NCBI GenBank assembly: GCA_050949255.1 | Contig: JBMNFJ010000012.1 | Span: forward strand, 1 to 64,000 | Origin: UBA3941 sp002385665 | Lineage (GTDB): Bacteria; Bacillota; Clostridia; Caldicoprobacterales; UBA3941 | Reading direction: 5' to 3' | DNA length: 64,000 nt | Part shown: piece after piece, positions 31,947 to 42,001 of the stretch | How positions within the stretch are numbered: the stretch's first letter is position 1 | Layout: the number at the start of each line of letters is the position of its first letter | Program-made: the position numbers and the translations under genes | The notes under the pieces: model-generated | The model's database searches: none | Seen by the model: the letters and a program-made list of their open reading frames with translations, nothing else | Told to the model about the DNA's origin: nothing

Positions 31947-33008
31947 TTAATCAAAAAGTCCTGCAATAGCCTCCATATCCTTACGGGAATAGCCCTTGGC
32001 CTCCAGTACCGAAATTATGTCCTTTTCCCTATCCGGTATATAGGACTTCAGTACGGTGGCGCTCCCCCGGATGGTGTACTCGCCCAAACCGGCGGGTATC
32101 ATGATGGAATCCCCCGCTTTAAAGGGCTGGGAACCGCCATCATAGTCGATAGAGCCCTGGCCTGAGACAATGGTCAGGATATAGAACTTATCCCCCTCGG
32201 CCGTTTCATCCATACCCCGCTCTATTTCCAGCTTTTCCATGGCAAAATAGGGTCCGGCTACAAAATAGGTTTTAAAACCTCCGTCCACATCTACCCTTAT
32301 ACCCTTTACCTTTTCACTTGGGTACCGTCCCTCAAAGTCTATTACATCCAGGGCCTTGTCTATGTGGAGTTCCCTTGGATTACCCTCGTCGTCGGTCCTG
32401 TTCCAATCGAAAACTCTGTATGTAGTATCGGAATTCTGCTGGATCTCGCATATCACGATTCCCGACCCGATAGCATGAACCATGCCGGAGGGAATGTACA
32501 GGACGTCGCCTTCCTCCACCTTCAAAGCGCACAGGTAGGGCTCAACATCGCCCCTTTCGATGGCAGCCCTGAATGCATCGGCATCTACCCCGGGTTTTAC
32601 CCCATAATATAGATATGCATCAGGCTCTGCGTCTATTATATACCACATTTCCGTCTTGCCTAACTCCCCATTTTCGTGAAGGGCTGCATATTCATCCCCC
32701 GGATGAACCTGCACGGAAAGGAGCTGCGAAGCATCCAGTATCTTTATAAGCAAGGGGAATTTCTCTATGTCCTTTTCATCCAGGGCGGTCCCCATAAGCC
32801 GCCGGCCATATTCCTCAATCAGTTCGTCCAGGGCCCTGCCCTTATGCGGGCCATTTGCTATCAAGCTGGTACCATTCTTATGACAGGCCACATCCCAGCT
32901 TTCTCCAATATCATTGGACGGTAGCTGACGGTCGAATATCTGACCAATCCTCTCCCCTCCCCATATTCTGCTTTTATATATAGGTTCAAATAGTAATGGA
33001 TATAACAA
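31947..33008 (-). CDS. manA: Mannose-6-phosphate isomerase, class I
   Basis: The zinc enzyme interconverts mannose 6-phosphate and fructose 6-phosphate. It shows the zinc ligands in LLSVQVHPGDEYA, LGKTEMWYII and VLYIPSGMVHAIGSG, and the tail cupin segment ending RKDMEAIAGLFD. I prefer a TTG start at 33008 (353 residues, beginning with LYPLLFEPIYKSRIWGG) because GGGGTGA lies just before it and the protein then matches the usual N-terminus; the longest frame starts 42 bases upstream with a poor binding site. It may be co-transcribed with the rhomboid gene. Confidence 0.94.
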   Translation of the reverse strand: MLYPLLFEPIYKSRIWGGERIGQIFDRQLPSNDIGESWDVACHKNGTSLIANGPHKGRALDELIEEYGRRLMGTALDEKDIEKFPLLIKILDASQLLSVQVHPGDEYAALHENGELGKTEMWYIIDAEPDAYLYYGVKPGVDADAFRAAIERGDVEPYLCALKVEEGDVLYIPSGMVHAIGSGIVICEIQQNSDTTYRVFDWNRTDDEGNPRELHIDKALDVIDFEGRYPSEKVKGIRVDVDGGFKTYFVAGPYFAMEKLEIERGMDETAEGDKFYILTIVSGQGSIDYDGGSQPFKAGDSIMIPAGLGEYTIRGSATVLKSYIPDREKDIISVLEAKGYSRKDMEAIAGLFD

Positions 33009-33242
33009 AGAATCACCCCAATTTAATATTTGTTCTGCCGCAATCATCATATCCGGGCGGCAAAACAGGGTTACAGGCGGGTTCTCTTACATACGATATA
33101 TATTGTTTCTCCGCCTGTCCTATGAATAACATTATAGGATAGATGTGGTTAAAATAAAAGTGCAAAATTAAACCCCCGTTTTAGGACGAGGGGTTAGGTA
33201 AACTATATGTTTTGAAATTTGACATATTAATACTGTACCCAG

Positions 33243-33375
33243 GGAGGATGGATTTGTGAAGGCAGAATAAATAAGGCAGCTTCCCGATATAATCCGGAAG
33301 CTGCCAGAATAAACCTTACTCTAATATAAGATCGCAATTTAGCAATCAATAGCCATTACCTAAATAATGAACTAC
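33243..33375. repeat. R1 repeat with an R2 arm between manA and the VanW gene
   Basis: GGAGGATGGATTTGTGAAGG opens the element; GGCAGCTTCC and GGAAGCTGCC form its central hairpin; the right terminus is worn (AATAAACCTTACTC). It is followed by CAATAGCCATTACC and then AATGAACTACCACA, matching an R2 end. The gap 33051-33398 holds no gene. Confidence 0.6.
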
Positions 33376-33398
33376 CACATGAGATTCAGTTATATTGA

Positions 33399-34943
33399 TT
33401 AATCCTCAGCACCGGGATCTTCAGGTTCTGGATCTTTCGGCTTCGGATCCTCCGGCTTAGGATCTTTGGGCTTTGGATCCTCCTGTTTCGGCTTGTCATC
33501 CTTGGGCTTATCGTTCTTGGGTTTATCATCCTTCGGCTTTTCAGGTGCCTGTGCTTCAGGTTTTTTCTTGGTGCCTACCCTCTTAAGCCCCTGAATCCTT
33601 CTGTAGTTGGAAGTTGCCACTTTTTCCCGTTTTATTTCCTTGCCGTCCTTATAGTAGACCTTGTATGATACGGCCTTTATTCCGGCCCGTGATTGGTATT
33701 CGATCTTCTCTTCACCTTCATACATGGTAGGATCCTCGACGATCTTGTACTCGGGAACATCGGTCCTGCTGACTTCCCAGCTGATAACCTTTATCTCATC
33801 GTATTCGTCGGACGGTTTCCCGTATATCTCAACGTGGAGCCTTCCACCGGAGATGTATCTGGTTACAAAGATGGGGGTGTCCTTATTGTTCCTAAATTTG
33901 AAATCCGTGTAAGGGTAGCTTACTGCGGCGTCGGTTCCTATAGGCGTATAGCTGGACTTTATGGAATGGGGTGACCTCTCCACGATCTCCAGATCTGCCC
34001 TTAAGGCCGCTCCGTAAAGGGTGGTGGATGTCTGGCAGTTCCCGCCGCCAGGTGCATCTTCGTACCTATTGCCATCCTTGATTACCGGAGCCTCCCTGTA
34101 TCCCTGGGCTGCTCCCCTGGGACCGGTAGCCTCGTTTAATGAGAACACTTCGCCGGGCTCCAGGCGCAGATTATAGTAGGCCTTGGACGACAGTTTTATA
34201 TTATGATTCCTGTTTGAATTATCGTTAAGGGGAGTGGAATAGTATCCAATCCTGGCGGTCCAGGTCTTGACCTCTTCCAGGGTGAGCTTGGGCAATAACT
34301 CCTCTGATACGATGGTAATGGGTGAGAAATCTCCCGCATCTACTCGGGCATGCAGGATCTCCATGGTCTTATCCACCAGAATCCCTATGCCCTTCTTATC
34401 CGGTGTAAAGGAGAACTTCTCCTTTTTGTCAGGGTTGAACTCAATGGTAGCGTCCACGGGCTCCTCATTAATCTCATCGGCGATTGCCTGTACATCATCC
34501 TCCAAGAGGGACACATCATAGGTGAGGGTGGTTTCAAATCTTCTGGGTTCATTGGTTATATTATAGATCTCCTTGAACCTGTCGACGATGGTGCCCTGTC
34601 TGCCAACCAGGAAGGCCTCGTCTACTACCTCCTCTATGTTTATCTGGGCGTTGATATCCTTATAGTCAAACTCCCACGTCTTATCCCCGTGGATCAGGGT
34701 TATCTTAATCTTATCCAGCTTAGGCTGGTTATGGGTCCTTATAGCATCCAGGGCCTCTTCCCTGGTCATTGTACCCAAGGGGATGCCATCAACTTCGACG
34801 CCTTCATAAAAGGTTGCGACGTTCAAAACTTGATAACCGTATGTAACTGTACCCCCAATAGCTACAATGAATACGGTGAGAAAAAATATGAGGAGAACCT
34901 TACCCCATATATTCTTCTTTTTAACTCTTGTTCTAGGCTCCAT
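33399..34943 (-). CDS. VanW-family cell-wall protein with G5 domain and charged tail
   Basis: The 514-residue exported protein begins with a basic cytoplasmic stretch and one membrane span (VLLIFFLTVFIVAIGGTVTYG). A putative peptidoglycan-binding region of the YoaR type follows (FYEGVEVDGIPLGTMTREEA), then the VanW domain (LEPGEVFSLNEATGPRGAAQG, GGGNCQTSTTLYGAALRADL), then a G5-like domain (EEKIEYQSRAGIKAVSYKVY). The last 60 residues are tandem KPKDD/KPEDP-type repeats, a likely wall-spanning spacer. Start at 34943 after GGAGGG. Its exact role in the wall is not known. Confidence 0.9.
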   Translation of the reverse strand: MEPRTRVKKKNIWGKVLLIFFLTVFIVAIGGTVTYGYQVLNVATFYEGVEVDGIPLGTMTREEALDAIRTHNQPKLDKIKITLIHGDKTWEFDYKDINAQINIEEVVDEAFLVGRQGTIVDRFKEIYNITNEPRRFETTLTYDVSLLEDDVQAIADEINEEPVDATIEFNPDKKEKFSFTPDKKGIGILVDKTMEILHARVDAGDFSPITIVSEELLPKLTLEEVKTWTARIGYYSTPLNDNSNRNHNIKLSSKAYYNLRLEPGEVFSLNEATGPRGAAQGYREAPVIKDGNRYEDAPGGGNCQTSTTLYGAALRADLEIVERSPHSIKSSYTPIGTDAAVSYPYTDFKFRNNKDTPIFVTRYISGGRLHVEIYGKPSDEYDEIKVISWEVSRTDVPEYKIVEDPTMYEGEEKIEYQSRAGIKAVSYKVYYKDGKEIKREKVATSNYRRIQGLKRVGTKKKPEAQAPEKPKDDKPKNDKPKDDKPKQEDPKPKDPKPEDPKPKDPEPEDPGAED

Positions 34944-35116
34944 CCACATTCCCTCCATCGCACATTCGGTTACCTGTTTATCATAGGTTATGCAAGAAAA
35001 AATGTAAATAGAATTTCTATTAAAATCCAAAGAATTAAGGGGCTTGAAGTAAAATTGTAACTTAATTAATATTTATTTTAATTACAGTTAATCATCCCGT
35101 AACAATTAGCACAGCA

Positions 35117-35145
35117 AAATAAAAAAGCACCCGTTTATGGGTGCC
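35117..35145 (-). terminator. Terminator after the PRC-barrel gene
   Basis: GGCACCC pairs with GGGTGC on the minus strand with a short loop, followed by TTTTTTATTTT. Confidence 0.8.
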
Positions 35146-35150
35146 AAATG

Positions 35151-35858
35151 CTACCTTGTGTTTATGGTCAACTCCATTATTTTGTTTTTATCCTTAACCT
35201 TGTCCAGTATCTCGTTGGTCAGGACCTGACCTTCCTCCAACAGAACGTTGCCTGAACTGTCCAGCACCGTCCTGGTCCCCTTCCGGCCTATCAGAAACTG
35301 CCTTTGCTTCTCTTCAAAGAGCCTTACGCTGCTGGGGACGGAGTTTTTTGTGGGCTTTGGTCTGGGCTCATTCGATACGGGCTCCTTCTCCTCCTGCTTG
35401 CCCTCTTGAAACACCAGGGTCTTGGGACCAAAGGAGATAATTCTGGGGTGTTCTATTATTACGGGACCCCTGGGGCCATCCAGATGGCATTTGCTTATAA
35501 CCCCGTCTTCCAAGCCCATATAGAATTCCTTGACCTCCCCGATGTATTGGCCTCTCTCCGTGAATACCCTGGCCTGGCTGACCTCTATTTCCTTTTCAGC
35601 CAGCCTGAGGGCATCCTCGACCTCGGAGAATCTCCTGCAAACCTTCTGGTTCTCGATTGTAACCGCATCGGTACCGATTGAAAGTATATCCTCAAAAGGA
35701 ATCACTATAGCCCCAAGGTACCATTTCTTATCCAATACCAGCAGGTATCTGACCTTGCAGCTGTCGGGATCGATAAGAACGTCCCTTATATCCCCCAGCT
35801 CCATGGCTCCCTCAATGCTGATCAAGGGCAGTCCTATAATATCCTGTATCTTCTTCAT
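35151..35858 (-). CDS. PRC-barrel domain protein
   Basis: The 235-residue protein carries two PRC-barrel-like units: residues about 5-80 (LPLISIEGAMELGDIRDVLI, VIPFEDILSIGTDAV) and about 95-155 (ARVFTERGQYIGEVKEFYMG, VIIEHPRIISFGPKTLVF). A proline-, lysine- and glutamate-rich linker separates these from a C-terminal segment (LIGRKGTRTVLDSSGNVLLE). PRC-barrels bind RNA or proteins in several systems; here the role is unknown. It follows rex closely in the same direction and is ended by a terminator, so the two may be one transcript. Confidence 0.85.
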   Translation of the reverse strand: MKKIQDIIGLPLISIEGAMELGDIRDVLIDPDSCKVRYLLVLDKKWYLGAIVIPFEDILSIGTDAVTIENQKVCRRFSEVEDALRLAEKEIEVSQARVFTERGQYIGEVKEFYMGLEDGVISKCHLDGPRGPVIIEHPRIISFGPKTLVFQEGKQEEKEPVSNEPRPKPTKNSVPSSVRLFEEKQRQFLIGRKGTRTVLDSSGNVLLEEGQVLTNEILDKVKDKNKIMELTINTR

Positions 35859-35915
35859 TTTGATTGCACCGCCTAACAATTTCGCTAATCAATTGCTCAT
35901 ACAAAACCTTCTGAA

Positions 35916-36560
35916 TCAGGATTCCTGCCGCTCCAGATCGTTCATCTTATAGGACAGGATATACAGGCTGTCGCTCAAATGCACATTTTCTACAACCACG
36001 CCTTCGGGAACCTTCACATCAATGGGGGCAAAGTTCCATATACTCATTATTCCGCTGTCCACCATCTGATCTGCTATTGATTGGGCCTGTTCCCTCGGGG
36101 TAGTAATTACGCCTATTTTGATATCGTTGTCGGCTATATACTCCGGCATGGTTTCAATGTCATATATGGGCACTCCCCTTATGGACATACCTATCAGGCG
36201 GGGGTTGGCATCAAACATGGCTGTTATGTTAAAGCCCTCCCTGACAAACCCGGAGTAGTTGGACAAGGCTTGTCCCACATTCCCTGCCCCTACGATTATG
36301 ACATTGTATTTCTTATGTAGCCCCAGGATCTTTCTGATCTCGTTGCACAGGTCGCTCACATGGTACCCATACCCCTGCTGGCCGAAACCGCCAAAGCAAT
36401 TGAAATCCTGGCGGATTTGGGAGGCCGTCAGGCCCATCCTCTTGCTCAGTTCCTTGGATGAAATCCTCTGTATCCCACTCTTCTCCATATCCTTTAAGTA
36501 CCTGTAGTACTTAGGTAGTCTCCTGATTACCGCCTCTGAAACTCTGCTGCTTCTCTGCAT
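35916..36560 (-). CDS. rex: Redox-sensing transcriptional repressor Rex
   Basis: The 214-residue repressor senses the NADH/NAD ratio and controls fermentation genes. It has an N-terminal winged helix (AVIRRLPKYYRYLKDMEKSG, SQIRQDFNCFGGFGQQGYG) and a Rossmann domain (NVIIVGAGNVGQALSNYSGF). The start at 36560, after GGGAGGG, gives the standard Rex length; the longer frame adds 31 residues not found in the family. The 296-base gap to the divergent ABC-F gene contains no clear Rex operator. Confidence 0.96.
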   Translation of the reverse strand: MQRSSRVSEAVIRRLPKYYRYLKDMEKSGIQRISSKELSKRMGLTASQIRQDFNCFGGFGQQGYGYHVSDLCNEIRKILGLHKKYNVIIVGAGNVGQALSNYSGFVREGFNITAMFDANPRLIGMSIRGVPIYDIETMPEYIADNDIKIGVITTPREQAQSIADQMVDSGIMSIWNFAPIDVKVPEGVVVENVHLSDSLYILSYKMNDLERQES

Positions 36561-36950
36561 ATGCACACCCTCCCTTAATTGCATCAGTATTTTGGTTTTT
36601 CGATTGTCCGTCCTACATTTATCCTTAAATATATCAGGGAGCCTGACTACCACTTTCGTTTTTGATGGTTTTCTGCTATCATTAAAATTATATCGGATCC
36701 CTTAATCTCGATCCAAAGGCTTTGGCCCTGCCGGGCATTAAGCTCTTTCTGCCTTCATATGTTATCGAAAATGTATTCCCTATGGATAAGTCCTTTTCGT
36801 AACATATCTGATTATATCACAAAAAGCATATAATTAGACTGTTTATATAAAACCAGGTGCCAATTTTTGCCCTGGATACTGCCAAAATTGATGATCGGTA
36901 TTGGGTATGTCCCTTAAACAATTTCTTTCTATAGAATCGGGAGGTCAAAT

Positions 36951-38861
36951 ATGATAGTTCTAGCCTGCGACAGGATTACCAAATCCTTTGGCGTTGATAT
37001 AATTTTAAATCAAATAACTTTTTCTGTCAATGAAGGATCCCGCTTAGGGGTTGTAGGAGGTAACGGTGCCGGCAAGACCACGCTCTTTAATATAATTGCC
37101 GGGGAAATGTCCCCGGACAGTGGCGAAATCTATAAGCTCAGGGATACCACCATGGCCTACCTGCCCCAGAATACGGTGCTTATGTCGGAGAAGACCATCT
37201 GGGATGAGCTTATGGAGGTCTTTCGTCCCCTCTTGGATATGGAGGAAACCCTCAGGCAAATGGAAGCAAAAATGGCCGATTATATCTCTATGGACGAGGG
37301 TGAATACACAAGGCTCCTCAACGAGTACTCCAGGCTGCAGGAAACCTTCGACCGACAGGGCGGCTACAGTTATGAGAGCTTCATAAGAGGCGTTCTGGTG
37401 GGGCTTGGTTTCTCCCCCGAGGAATTTGATTCCCCGATTGATCATTTAAGCGGTGGCCAGAAAACCCGGGTAGCCCTGGCCAAGGTCCTCCTTGAAAAGC
37501 CCAGCCTGCTGCTCCTGGACGAGCCTACCAACCACCTGGATCTGGATGCCATGCAGTGGCTGGAGGAATACCTCCAATCCTATCCCGGAACCATCATGGT
37601 TATCTCCCATGACAGGTATTTCCTGGATGCCCTATGCGACCATATACTGGAGGTAGAGAACAAAACCGCCCGCCTCTACAGCGGAAACTATTCCAGCTAT
37701 GTTGATCAAAAAGCCCAGTGGATTGCCCAGCGGGAAAGGGAGTACAAGGCCCAGCAGAGGGAAATCGCCCGCCAGGAGGAGATTATCGAACGCTACCGGT
37801 CCTTCAACAGGGAGAAGAGCATCAGGGCTGCCGAAAGCCGGCAGAAGAGGCTGGATAAGATGGAGAGGGTGGAAAAGGTCTATCATGGCGACCAGATAAG
37901 CTTCTCCTTTGATATAGACAGGCAGAGCGGCCGGGATGTACTGGCCGTGGATTCCCTGTCCAAGGCCTTTGGGGACAATCGCCTGTTCGAAGACATATCC
38001 TTCAACATCCGGCTTGGTGACAGGGTTGCCCTCATAGGGCCAAACGGCTGCGGGAAGTCCACCCTGTTTAAGATCATCCTGGGTAAAATACCGCCATCGT
38101 CGGGCACCGTAAAAACGGGGACGGGGGTTGAGATCGGCTACTACGACCAGGAACTTCAAAGCCTTGACCCCAACAATACGGTACTGGAGGAGCTGTGGAG
38201 GGATTTCCCCCAAATGAGGGAAACCGAGATCAGAAATGCCCTGGCGGCCAGGCTCTTTAGGGGGGATTCTGTTTATAAGTCCGTTGGTTCCTTAAGCGGC
38301 GGTGAAAAGGGACATCTGCTGCTTACCAAACTGGTCCTGGCCAACAACAACTTTCTCCTGCTGGACGAGCCCACCAACCACCTGGACATGCCCTCCCGGG
38401 AAGAGTTGGAACGAGCCCTGCTGGAGTTCCCGGGCACCATCCTGATGATATCCCACGACAGGTATTTCCTGAATAAGTTGGCCAACCGGGTCATTGCCAT
38501 GGAATCGGGGGGCATAACGGAGTACCTGGGTAACTATGACGACTACGTGAATAAGAAGAGAGAACTGCAGGCCCTGGCCGAGCAAAAGGATAAGGAAAGC
38601 GTTTCAAAAACCATCAGCCGCGAGGAACGCCGCAGGCAGCGCATGGAAAGGGAAAGGGCCAGGGAGGAAAGGGAGAGGTTGGAAAACCTGGAAGGGCAGA
38701 TACACCAAATGGAAGAGGAGATAAAGGAGCTGGAATCCCTTATGGCAGATCCCGCCCTATACGATGATGTGGACAGGATGCTGGATGTCCAGCAAAGGTA
38801 TGCCCAGGTCAAGGAGGAGCTGGAGGAACTGTATTCCAAGTGGATAAACCTGGCGAAATGA
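36951..38861 (+). CDS. ABC-F family ATPase (ribosome-associated)
   Basis: The 636-residue protein has two ABC domains and no membrane spans. The first has Walker A GGNGAGKTTL, signature LSGGQKTRVALAKVLLEKPS and LLLDEPTNHLDLDAM; the second has GPNGCGKSTLFK, LSGGEKGHLLLTKLVL and LLLDEPTNHLDMPSR. The interdomain linker is a charged helix pair (KAQQREIARQEEIIERYRSF), and the C-terminus is a long coiled coil. ABC-F proteins act at the ribosome; subgroup (YdiF/YkpA-like) is not certain, and no resistance role should be assumed. GGGAGG precedes the ATG. The second signature, LSGGEKGHLLL, is slightly unusual. Confidence 0.94.
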   Translation: MIVLACDRITKSFGVDIILNQITFSVNEGSRLGVVGGNGAGKTTLFNIIAGEMSPDSGEIYKLRDTTMAYLPQNTVLMSEKTIWDELMEVFRPLLDMEETLRQMEAKMADYISMDEGEYTRLLNEYSRLQETFDRQGGYSYESFIRGVLVGLGFSPEEFDSPIDHLSGGQKTRVALAKVLLEKPSLLLLDEPTNHLDLDAMQWLEEYLQSYPGTIMVISHDRYFLDALCDHILEVENKTARLYSGNYSSYVDQKAQWIAQREREYKAQQREIARQEEIIERYRSFNREKSIRAAESRQKRLDKMERVEKVYHGDQISFSFDIDRQSGRDVLAVDSLSKAFGDNRLFEDISFNIRLGDRVALIGPNGCGKSTLFKIILGKIPPSSGTVKTGTGVEIGYYDQELQSLDPNNTVLEELWRDFPQMRETEIRNALAARLFRGDSVYKSVGSLSGGEKGHLLLTKLVLANNNFLLLDEPTNHLDMPSREELERALLEFPGTILMISHDRYFLNKLANRVIAMESGGITEYLGNYDDYVNKKRELQALAEQKDKESVSKTISREERRRQRMERERAREERERLENLEGQIHQMEEEIKELESLMADPALYDDVDRMLDVQQRYAQVKEELEELYSKWINLAK

Positions 38862-38879
38862 AAATTTAGATAAAAACTT

Positions 38880-38908
38880 AGGGAGCGACCAAGGCCGCTC
38901 CCTTTTAT
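38880..38908 (+). terminator. Terminator after the ABC-F gene
   Basis: AGGGAGCG (38880-38887) pairs with CGCTCCCT (38896-38903), followed by TTTATAT. Beyond it, at 38957-39000, the motif TAGACAnCATATAGATATC occurs twice as a short direct repeat of unknown meaning. Confidence 0.75.
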
Positions 38909-39040
38909 ATCTGGATTAATCCAATTGCCTGCTACAGCAATTGATTCTGCTCTATTTAGACATCATATAGATATCAAATTCCCAATATAGACACCATATA
39001 GATATCTGAATCCTCTTAGACATCTATGGTCATCCAATCC

Positions 39041-40969
39041 CTACTGGGCATTCTGCTTAACGTAGTTCAGCATTCCGCCTGCCAGGATAATGTTCTTTAG
39101 TCTCTCAGAGAGGGCCAGGACAACTTCTATATCCTTACCCTTGGTTACATTGCGTATTACGAACCTTTCCCCTGCCTTAACCTTGTTGACGGCATCCTCC
39201 AGGACCAGTTCATCGCCCTGGTCTATGCCTTCATAATCCTCTTCATTGGCGAAGGTCAAAGGCAGTATTCCGGAATTGACCAGGTTGGCCATATGGATCC
39301 TGGCAAAGGACTTGGCTATGACTCCCTTTACGCCCAGATACAGAGGCACAAGGGCTGCATGCTCCCTGCTTGATCCCTGGCCATAGTTGTGACCCGCTAC
39401 CAGGAACCCGCCTCCTGCTTCCTTTGCCCTCTTGGGGAATTCCGGATCCACCGGAACAAGGCAGTAATCCGACAGATGGGGAATGTTGGACCTGTATGGC
39501 AGCAGCTTTGCATTGGAGGGCATAATATGATCCGTTGTAATATTGTCCTCCATCTTCAGGAGTACAACCCCCTCTTCCCTGTCCGACAGAGGGGTATTGA
39601 TGGGGAAGGGTTTAATGTTGGGTCCCCTTACCACTTCAACTTCATCCCCGTTTTCCGCCGGCGGTATTATGGAGTTATCATTTATCAGGAACTCTTCCGG
39701 CATCTCGATGTCCTTGTATTCCCCGATGGTTCTGGGATCCGTCAGGTAACCCGTCAGGGCAGTTATGGCGGCTACCTCCGGGCTTGTGAGATATACCTTG
39801 GCGCTGGGGGTTCCGCTCCTTCCATAGAAGTTCCGGTTAAAGCTTCTGACGGATACTGCGTTGGAGGCCGGTGCCTGACCCATGCCTATGCAGGGCCCGC
39901 AGGCGCTCTCTAAAATTCTGGCCCCGGCATCTATCATGTCAGCCAAAGCTCCGTTCTTGGCCAGCATGGAATAGACCTGCTTGGAGCCGGGTGCTATAAC
40001 CAGGCTGACGTCCGGGTGTACGGTTTTCCCCTTCAATATCCCGGCAACCTTCATAAGATCCAGGTATGATGAGTTGGTGCAGCTGCCTATGGCTACCTGA
40101 TCCACCTTTATCCCACCCACATTTGCAACGGTATCCACAGCATCCGGGCTATGGGGCTGGGCTACCAGGGGCTCCAGGGTGCTGAGATCGATAACGATCT
40201 CCTCATCATACAGGGCATCCTCGTCCGCCTTCAGCTCTACCCATTCATCCTCCCTGCCCTGGGCCTTGAAGAACTTCCTGGTCTCCTCGTCGCTGGGGAA
40301 TATGGATGTGGTGGCCCCCAATTCGGCTCCCATGTTTGTAATGGTGGCCCTCTCAGGAACCGTCAGGGTGGCAACCCCTTCTCCGGCGTATTCCATGACC
40401 TTGCCCACTCCGCCCTTAACGGTTAAAATCCTCAGGACCTCCAGGATAATGTCCTTGGCGGCAACCCAGGGCCTTAACCTGCCCTTGAGCACCACACGGC
40501 ATACCTTGGGCATGGTAAGATAATAGGGACCTCCGGCCATTGCAACGGCTACGTCCAGGCCTCCGGCACCTATTGCCAGCATTCCCGCACCCCCGCAGGT
40601 TGGGGTATGGCTGTCGGAACCCAAAAGGGTCCAGCCGGGCCTGCTAAACCTCTCAAGGTGTACCTGATGGCATATGCCGTTTCCGGGCCTTGAGAAGTAG
40701 ATCCCGTGTTTGGACGCGATGGTCTGTATATATTTATGATCATCGGCATTCTCAAATCCTGCCTGAAGGGTGTTATGATCGATATATGCGACAGACTTTT
40801 TGGTCTTTACCCTGGGAACTCCCATGGCTTCGAACTGCAGATAAGCCATAGTCCCGGTGGAGTCCTGGGTTAGGGTCTGATCTATCCTGATTGCTATCTC
40901 CTGCCCCGGTATCATCTCACCCGATACCAGATGGCTTTCTATTATTTTCTGTACTATATTCTTCCCCAT
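39041..40969 (-). CDS. Aconitate hydratase
   Basis: The 642-residue enzyme isomerises citrate and isocitrate with a [4Fe-4S] cluster. Substrate and cluster motifs are LLGSDSHTPTCGGAGMLAIG, IGSCTNSSYLDLM (first ligand cysteine) and ILESACGPCIGMGQAPAS (the other two). The C-terminal swivel domain has FLVAGHNYGQGSSREHAALV. This compact single-chain form is common in clostridia. AAGGAGG precedes the ATG. No citrate synthase or isocitrate dehydrogenase gene is adjacent. Confidence 0.95.
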   Translation of the reverse strand: MGKNIVQKIIESHLVSGEMIPGQEIAIRIDQTLTQDSTGTMAYLQFEAMGVPRVKTKKSVAYIDHNTLQAGFENADDHKYIQTIASKHGIYFSRPGNGICHQVHLERFSRPGWTLLGSDSHTPTCGGAGMLAIGAGGLDVAVAMAGGPYYLTMPKVCRVVLKGRLRPWVAAKDIILEVLRILTVKGGVGKVMEYAGEGVATLTVPERATITNMGAELGATTSIFPSDEETRKFFKAQGREDEWVELKADEDALYDEEIVIDLSTLEPLVAQPHSPDAVDTVANVGGIKVDQVAIGSCTNSSYLDLMKVAGILKGKTVHPDVSLVIAPGSKQVYSMLAKNGALADMIDAGARILESACGPCIGMGQAPASNAVSVRSFNRNFYGRSGTPSAKVYLTSPEVAAITALTGYLTDPRTIGEYKDIEMPEEFLINDNSIIPPAENGDEVEVVRGPNIKPFPINTPLSDREEGVVLLKMEDNITTDHIMPSNAKLLPYRSNIPHLSDYCLVPVDPEFPKRAKEAGGGFLVAGHNYGQGSSREHAALVPLYLGVKGVIAKSFARIHMANLVNSGILPLTFANEEDYEGIDQGDELVLEDAVNKVKAGERFVIRNVTKGKDIEVVLALSERLKNIILAGGMLNYVKQNAQ

Positions 40970-41064
40970 ACTAAACCTCCTTACATCTAATATAAGTATT
41001 GTATATAACTAGCCGGTATGTGTCAATATTTCGGGATTCTCCATGGTTCCATGGGCCTAGCTTC

Positions 41065-41937
41065 TTACATAATTGACAGCCCGTCCCATGCCACTGTAAT
41101 GGGGCTGGGGAAGTTCTGCTCGGCGAAATATGCTTCCAGATCCCTATGGGTTGATGTGTAGTGGTTTATATGGGTCAGGTATATATTGGTATCCGGGCCA
41201 ACTGTATTCTGCTCCGCCAGAGCGTGAAACAGATTCATACAGCTGAATGCATCCAGGTGTCCGTCCGGCCGCTCTCCCCTCCCGGGTGTAAGTCCAAAGG
41301 TACATTCGCTGATCAGGATATCCAGCTCCACACCTTTAAGGGCTTCAAAGGTTTCCTCCAGATACCATCCAGTGTCCAGCCCATAGTACAGCTTCCTTCC
41401 ATCAGGCAGCCGGACAAGGTAGTTGGCGCTGTTTTCTCCCATGCTGCCAAAGTGGTTCCCCCGCAGGGGTGTAACTTTCATTCCGGCAATAGCGGAGGGC
41501 TTTCCAAACTCCAGCCTGTGAAAGGCAACAATCCCGCTTTCCTCCAGTGCTGAAATCATGCCCTTTATGATTACGGAATTTTGACGGTAAAACTCAACGA
41601 TATCGTAGCCCTTGTCGGTGAAATAATAATGAAGGGGTTCCTGGGTGCGCTCAATTGCCATTTTCCTGACATTCATCATCATATAGTCAAAATGGTCCTC
41701 GTGGGTATGGGTCACCAGAACGTGCTGCAAGCCGGTAAAGTCGCCAAATTCAATGGCCTGCTGCAGGGCATCCGCACCAAGATCTATACAGACCTCCTCG
41801 TTGATGCGAAACATGGATCGCCTGCGGATCTCCTTCCCCTTCTCCCGGCGGGCATTTTCACATACCGAACAGGAACAGAATGGGCTGGGGATACCTTCGG
41901 CGGCGCTGGTTCCATAGAATACCAAGTTATTTTTCAT
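41065..41937 (-). CDS. Metallo-beta-lactamase-fold protein (PhnP/lactamase_B_2-like)
   Basis: The 290-residue protein starts MKNNLVFYGTSAAEGIPSPF and has CSCSVCENARREKGKEIRRR, a zinc-like cysteine loop that PhnP-type proteins carry, followed by the core LVTHTHEDHFDY, a second histidine region (PLRGNHFGSMGENSANY) and LTHINHYTSTHRDLEAYF. It should be a metal-dependent phosphodiesterase or related hydrolase; the substrate is unknown. The start is chosen at 41937, behind AGGAGG; the 50 extra upstream codons overlap the flgN-like gene and are not convincing. Confidence 0.85.
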   Translation of the reverse strand: MKNNLVFYGTSAAEGIPSPFCSCSVCENARREKGKEIRRRSMFRINEEVCIDLGADALQQAIEFGDFTGLQHVLVTHTHEDHFDYMMMNVRKMAIERTQEPLHYYFTDKGYDIVEFYRQNSVIIKGMISALEESGIVAFHRLEFGKPSAIAGMKVTPLRGNHFGSMGENSANYLVRLPDGRKLYYGLDTGWYLEETFEALKGVELDILISECTFGLTPGRGERPDGHLDAFSCMNLFHALAEQNTVGPDTNIYLTHINHYTSTHRDLEAYFAEQNFPSPITVAWDGLSIM

Positions 41938-42001
41938 ACATACGTTCCCTCCTAAAACAGGCATAATAAAACCCTTGGATACATCTATGGTATCCAAAGG
42001 T

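Noticed and set aside
33399..33560. KPKDD/KPEDP repeats at the 3' end of the VanW gene as a recombination hot spot or minisatellite
   Set aside because: The repeats encode a charged wall-spanning tail common in surface proteins; degenerate codons show selection at the protein level.
36951..38861. The ABC-F gene as an antibiotic-resistance determinant
   Set aside because: Motifs fit housekeeping ABC-F subgroups as well, and no resistance gene or mobile context is near; no basis for a resistance call.
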